A stretch of 64,000 bases of DNA from Axinella damicornis. Its lineage: Eukaryota > Porifera > Demospongiae > Axinellida > Axinellidae. Shown here in pieces: positions 62,725 to 64,000 of this stretch (position 1 is the first letter of the stretch; each line of letters starts with the position of its first letter). The DNA is taken from contig OZ007516.1 in NCBI GenBank assembly GCA_963931865.1, positions 3,342,744-3,406,743 of the forward strand, written 5' to 3'. Under the pieces are notes generated by a model. It made no database searches. It was not told the origin of the DNA and saw nothing but the letters and a program-made list of their open reading frames with translations. The position numbers and the translations under genes were made by a program.

Positions 62725-63072
62725 TCACAGAACAACATCGCTTTCGTCGTAGTAGCTCCTTTTGGCCCTTTTGACTACATACTGGCAGGAACGGCACTTC
62801 TGGCTAGCTACGATTCCGTGAATTGCTAGCACGAAGCCATTTTGATGCACCAGAGGTCACGCGTGCCAAATGCGCATGCGCAGTTCACATGCAAACGCAC
62901 ATTGCTTTCTTTGTTGCTGGTGATGGTTGCATTTCGGGCACTTGCTGATCAGCTGAATCCTTGTGAATCCATCATCTGGTGCATCACTACCGCTGCAAGG
63001 AATTTCTGCCAACCTTTTCTTGCCAAGATCTATCGTGACTATGCCATCATGGAGGCGTGGCTTTCTTCTCAT
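62725..63072 (-). CDS. candidate zinc-ribbon protein, 90 residues
   Basis: Two exons, 63072-62901 and 62825-62725 (TGA), join in phase 1 with donor GTGCGT and acceptor CTTCGTGCTAG; intron 75 bases. The product has CPKC (LISKCPKCNHHQQQRK) near residue 50 and CRSC (ASQKCRSCQYVVKRAKRSY) near 72, a four-cysteine arrangement able to bind zinc, with a basic C-terminus. A GCAG acceptor at 63080 precedes the ATG by 7 bases, so further upstream exons or a spliced leader may exist. Family not recognised; it could also be a fragment of a transposon protein. The overlapping plus-strand frame (62842-63156) has no such support. Confidence 0.4.
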
Positions 63073-63144
63073 GACGTAACTGCAGTGAAGAACACGTACC
63101 AAAGAACTGTGAGTGAGGCTACAGTTTTGGCGTTTGAACTTCGA

Positions 63145-63635
63145 AGTGTTTGCTGAATCTGTCTAATCCGTCGTCTGGTGGCACACTCCTAGGAGCTATC
63201 ATCCATGAACGTATCCTAGTGGTACCTACCAGTTTGGTATCAGTAAGCACTTTTGTGATCGCTAGTGAGAAACTCGGTTTGAGGTGAAGGGAGGTATACT
63301 GAGTTCAGTATTCATCTATCTATCTATCTTGTCATTCTTTATCTATCTATAATGTATATACTCTACCCAAGAGCAATATGATCACTTTTGGTATAATTAT
63401 ATAAAAGCAATAATGGATCATTACTTCCTGGTGAATCACAACATAAGGAAGGAGCAATTGTGCTGCCCCGAGCAGTAGGATCCTCAACCACATCCATCAA
63501 GGCAGCTCTCCTTTGCACGGTGATGACCTAGCTAGTGATTGTTCAATCAAACATTTTGGTTATACATCCATCTCTGATACATTACCCCTATCATTAGAAA
63601 CTTACGCATTCCATGCGCTCAAAAAACCTCACAAA
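63145..63635. other. no gene recognised
   Basis: Contains a (CTAT)n microsatellite at 63317-63352. A plus-strand frame around 63513-63640 runs into the palindrome and is not trusted. Confidence 0.4.
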
Positions 63636-63894
63636 CTAGAAACAAAAAATTTTCTTACAAAAATTACAAATGATTTAGTGATGGCCACCCCGATCGACTC
63701 CCGAAAAAGCAGACAAACAAGGAATGCCATTAACCAGCCTCAGTCCCATCCCATCCCTAAATTCTACATTTTTCAATGGGATGGGACTGAGCCTGGTTAA
63801 TGGCATTCCTTGTTTGTCTGCTTTTTCGGGAGTCGATCGGGGTGGCCATCACTAAATCATTTGTAATTTTTGTAAGAAAATTTTTTGTTTCTAG
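63636..63894. repeat. near-perfect palindrome, arms about 121 bp
   Basis: CTAGAAACAAAAAATTTTCT at 63636 is mirrored up to 63894. I see a single mismatch in the arms (at the GCCTCAG/GGCTCAG position near the centre) and a loop of about 17-25 bases. It could be a young foldback element or an inverted duplication made during assembly. Confidence 0.85.
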
Positions 63895-64000
63895 TTAAAA
63901 TAGGAACATGTATGGGCAAAAGGACAGATATAGGTCTGAAAGTTTGATGAGCGAGTGTTTATATTAGAGGTTTGCAGCACAAAAATATCGTCCGGAAAAT

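Noticed and set aside
62842..63156. 104-codon plus-strand frame
   Set aside because: Antisense to two minus-strand frames that join across a proper intron and show paired CxxC motifs.

Overview
The window is nuclear DNA of an animal. Coding blocks are short and separated by GT...AG introns (one is GC...AG), reading frame is kept across every junction I chained, and the proteins are typical metazoan or opisthokont families. There are no bacterial-style operons, no rRNA and no phage genes. The small RhoBTB/RacA-type GTPase, the proline iminopeptidase, the tight head-to-head gene pairs and the very high density of hairpin mobile elements point to an early-branching animal. A demosponge is my guess, but this is inference, not shown by the sequence.

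Layout. 1-2362: repeats, with no secure gene. 2363-21501 (+): ten exons of a coiled-coil protein whose 5' end lies upstream, spread over long repeat-filled introns. 22464-25207 (-): two-exon Ser/Thr-rich protein of about 728 residues. 27254-45507 (-): DNAJB6-type co-chaperone, seven exons, 225 residues, with an 8.2 kb last intron full of mobile elements. 45742-47682 (+): small nuclear-looking protein of 221 residues, divergent from the DNAJB6 gene. 48031-51497 (-): small coiled-coil protein. 51676-57545 (+): proline iminopeptidase, seven exons, 333 residues, divergent from the coiled-coil gene. 57976-61717 (+): RhoBTB-family GTPase with two BTB domains, eight exons, 644 residues. 62307-62438 (-): tail end of a LINE. 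62725-63072 (-): candidate two-exon zinc-ribbon protein of 90 residues. 63636-63894: a nearly perfect palindrome.

The most striking content is not a gene. At least twenty hairpin elements with termini close to TAGCCTCGTTCCCAGGCC...GGCCTGGGAACGAGGCTA (40-600 bp) are flanked by 9-bp direct repeats. Thirteen of the 9-bp repeats are identical and seven differ at one position. The inner parts of the arms differ between copies although each copy is self-complementary, and long copies carry a separate small hairpin at each end. No transposase is visible in the window. The second unusual feature is a set of ten poly-dC/dG runs of 20-32 bases. The third is the repeated fusion of microsatellites to 3' splice sites.

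The genes show no shared pathway. They look like housekeeping or cytoskeletal and proteostasis genes packed as neighbours. All gene models come from reading frame, splice signals and remembered family motifs. No search was run.
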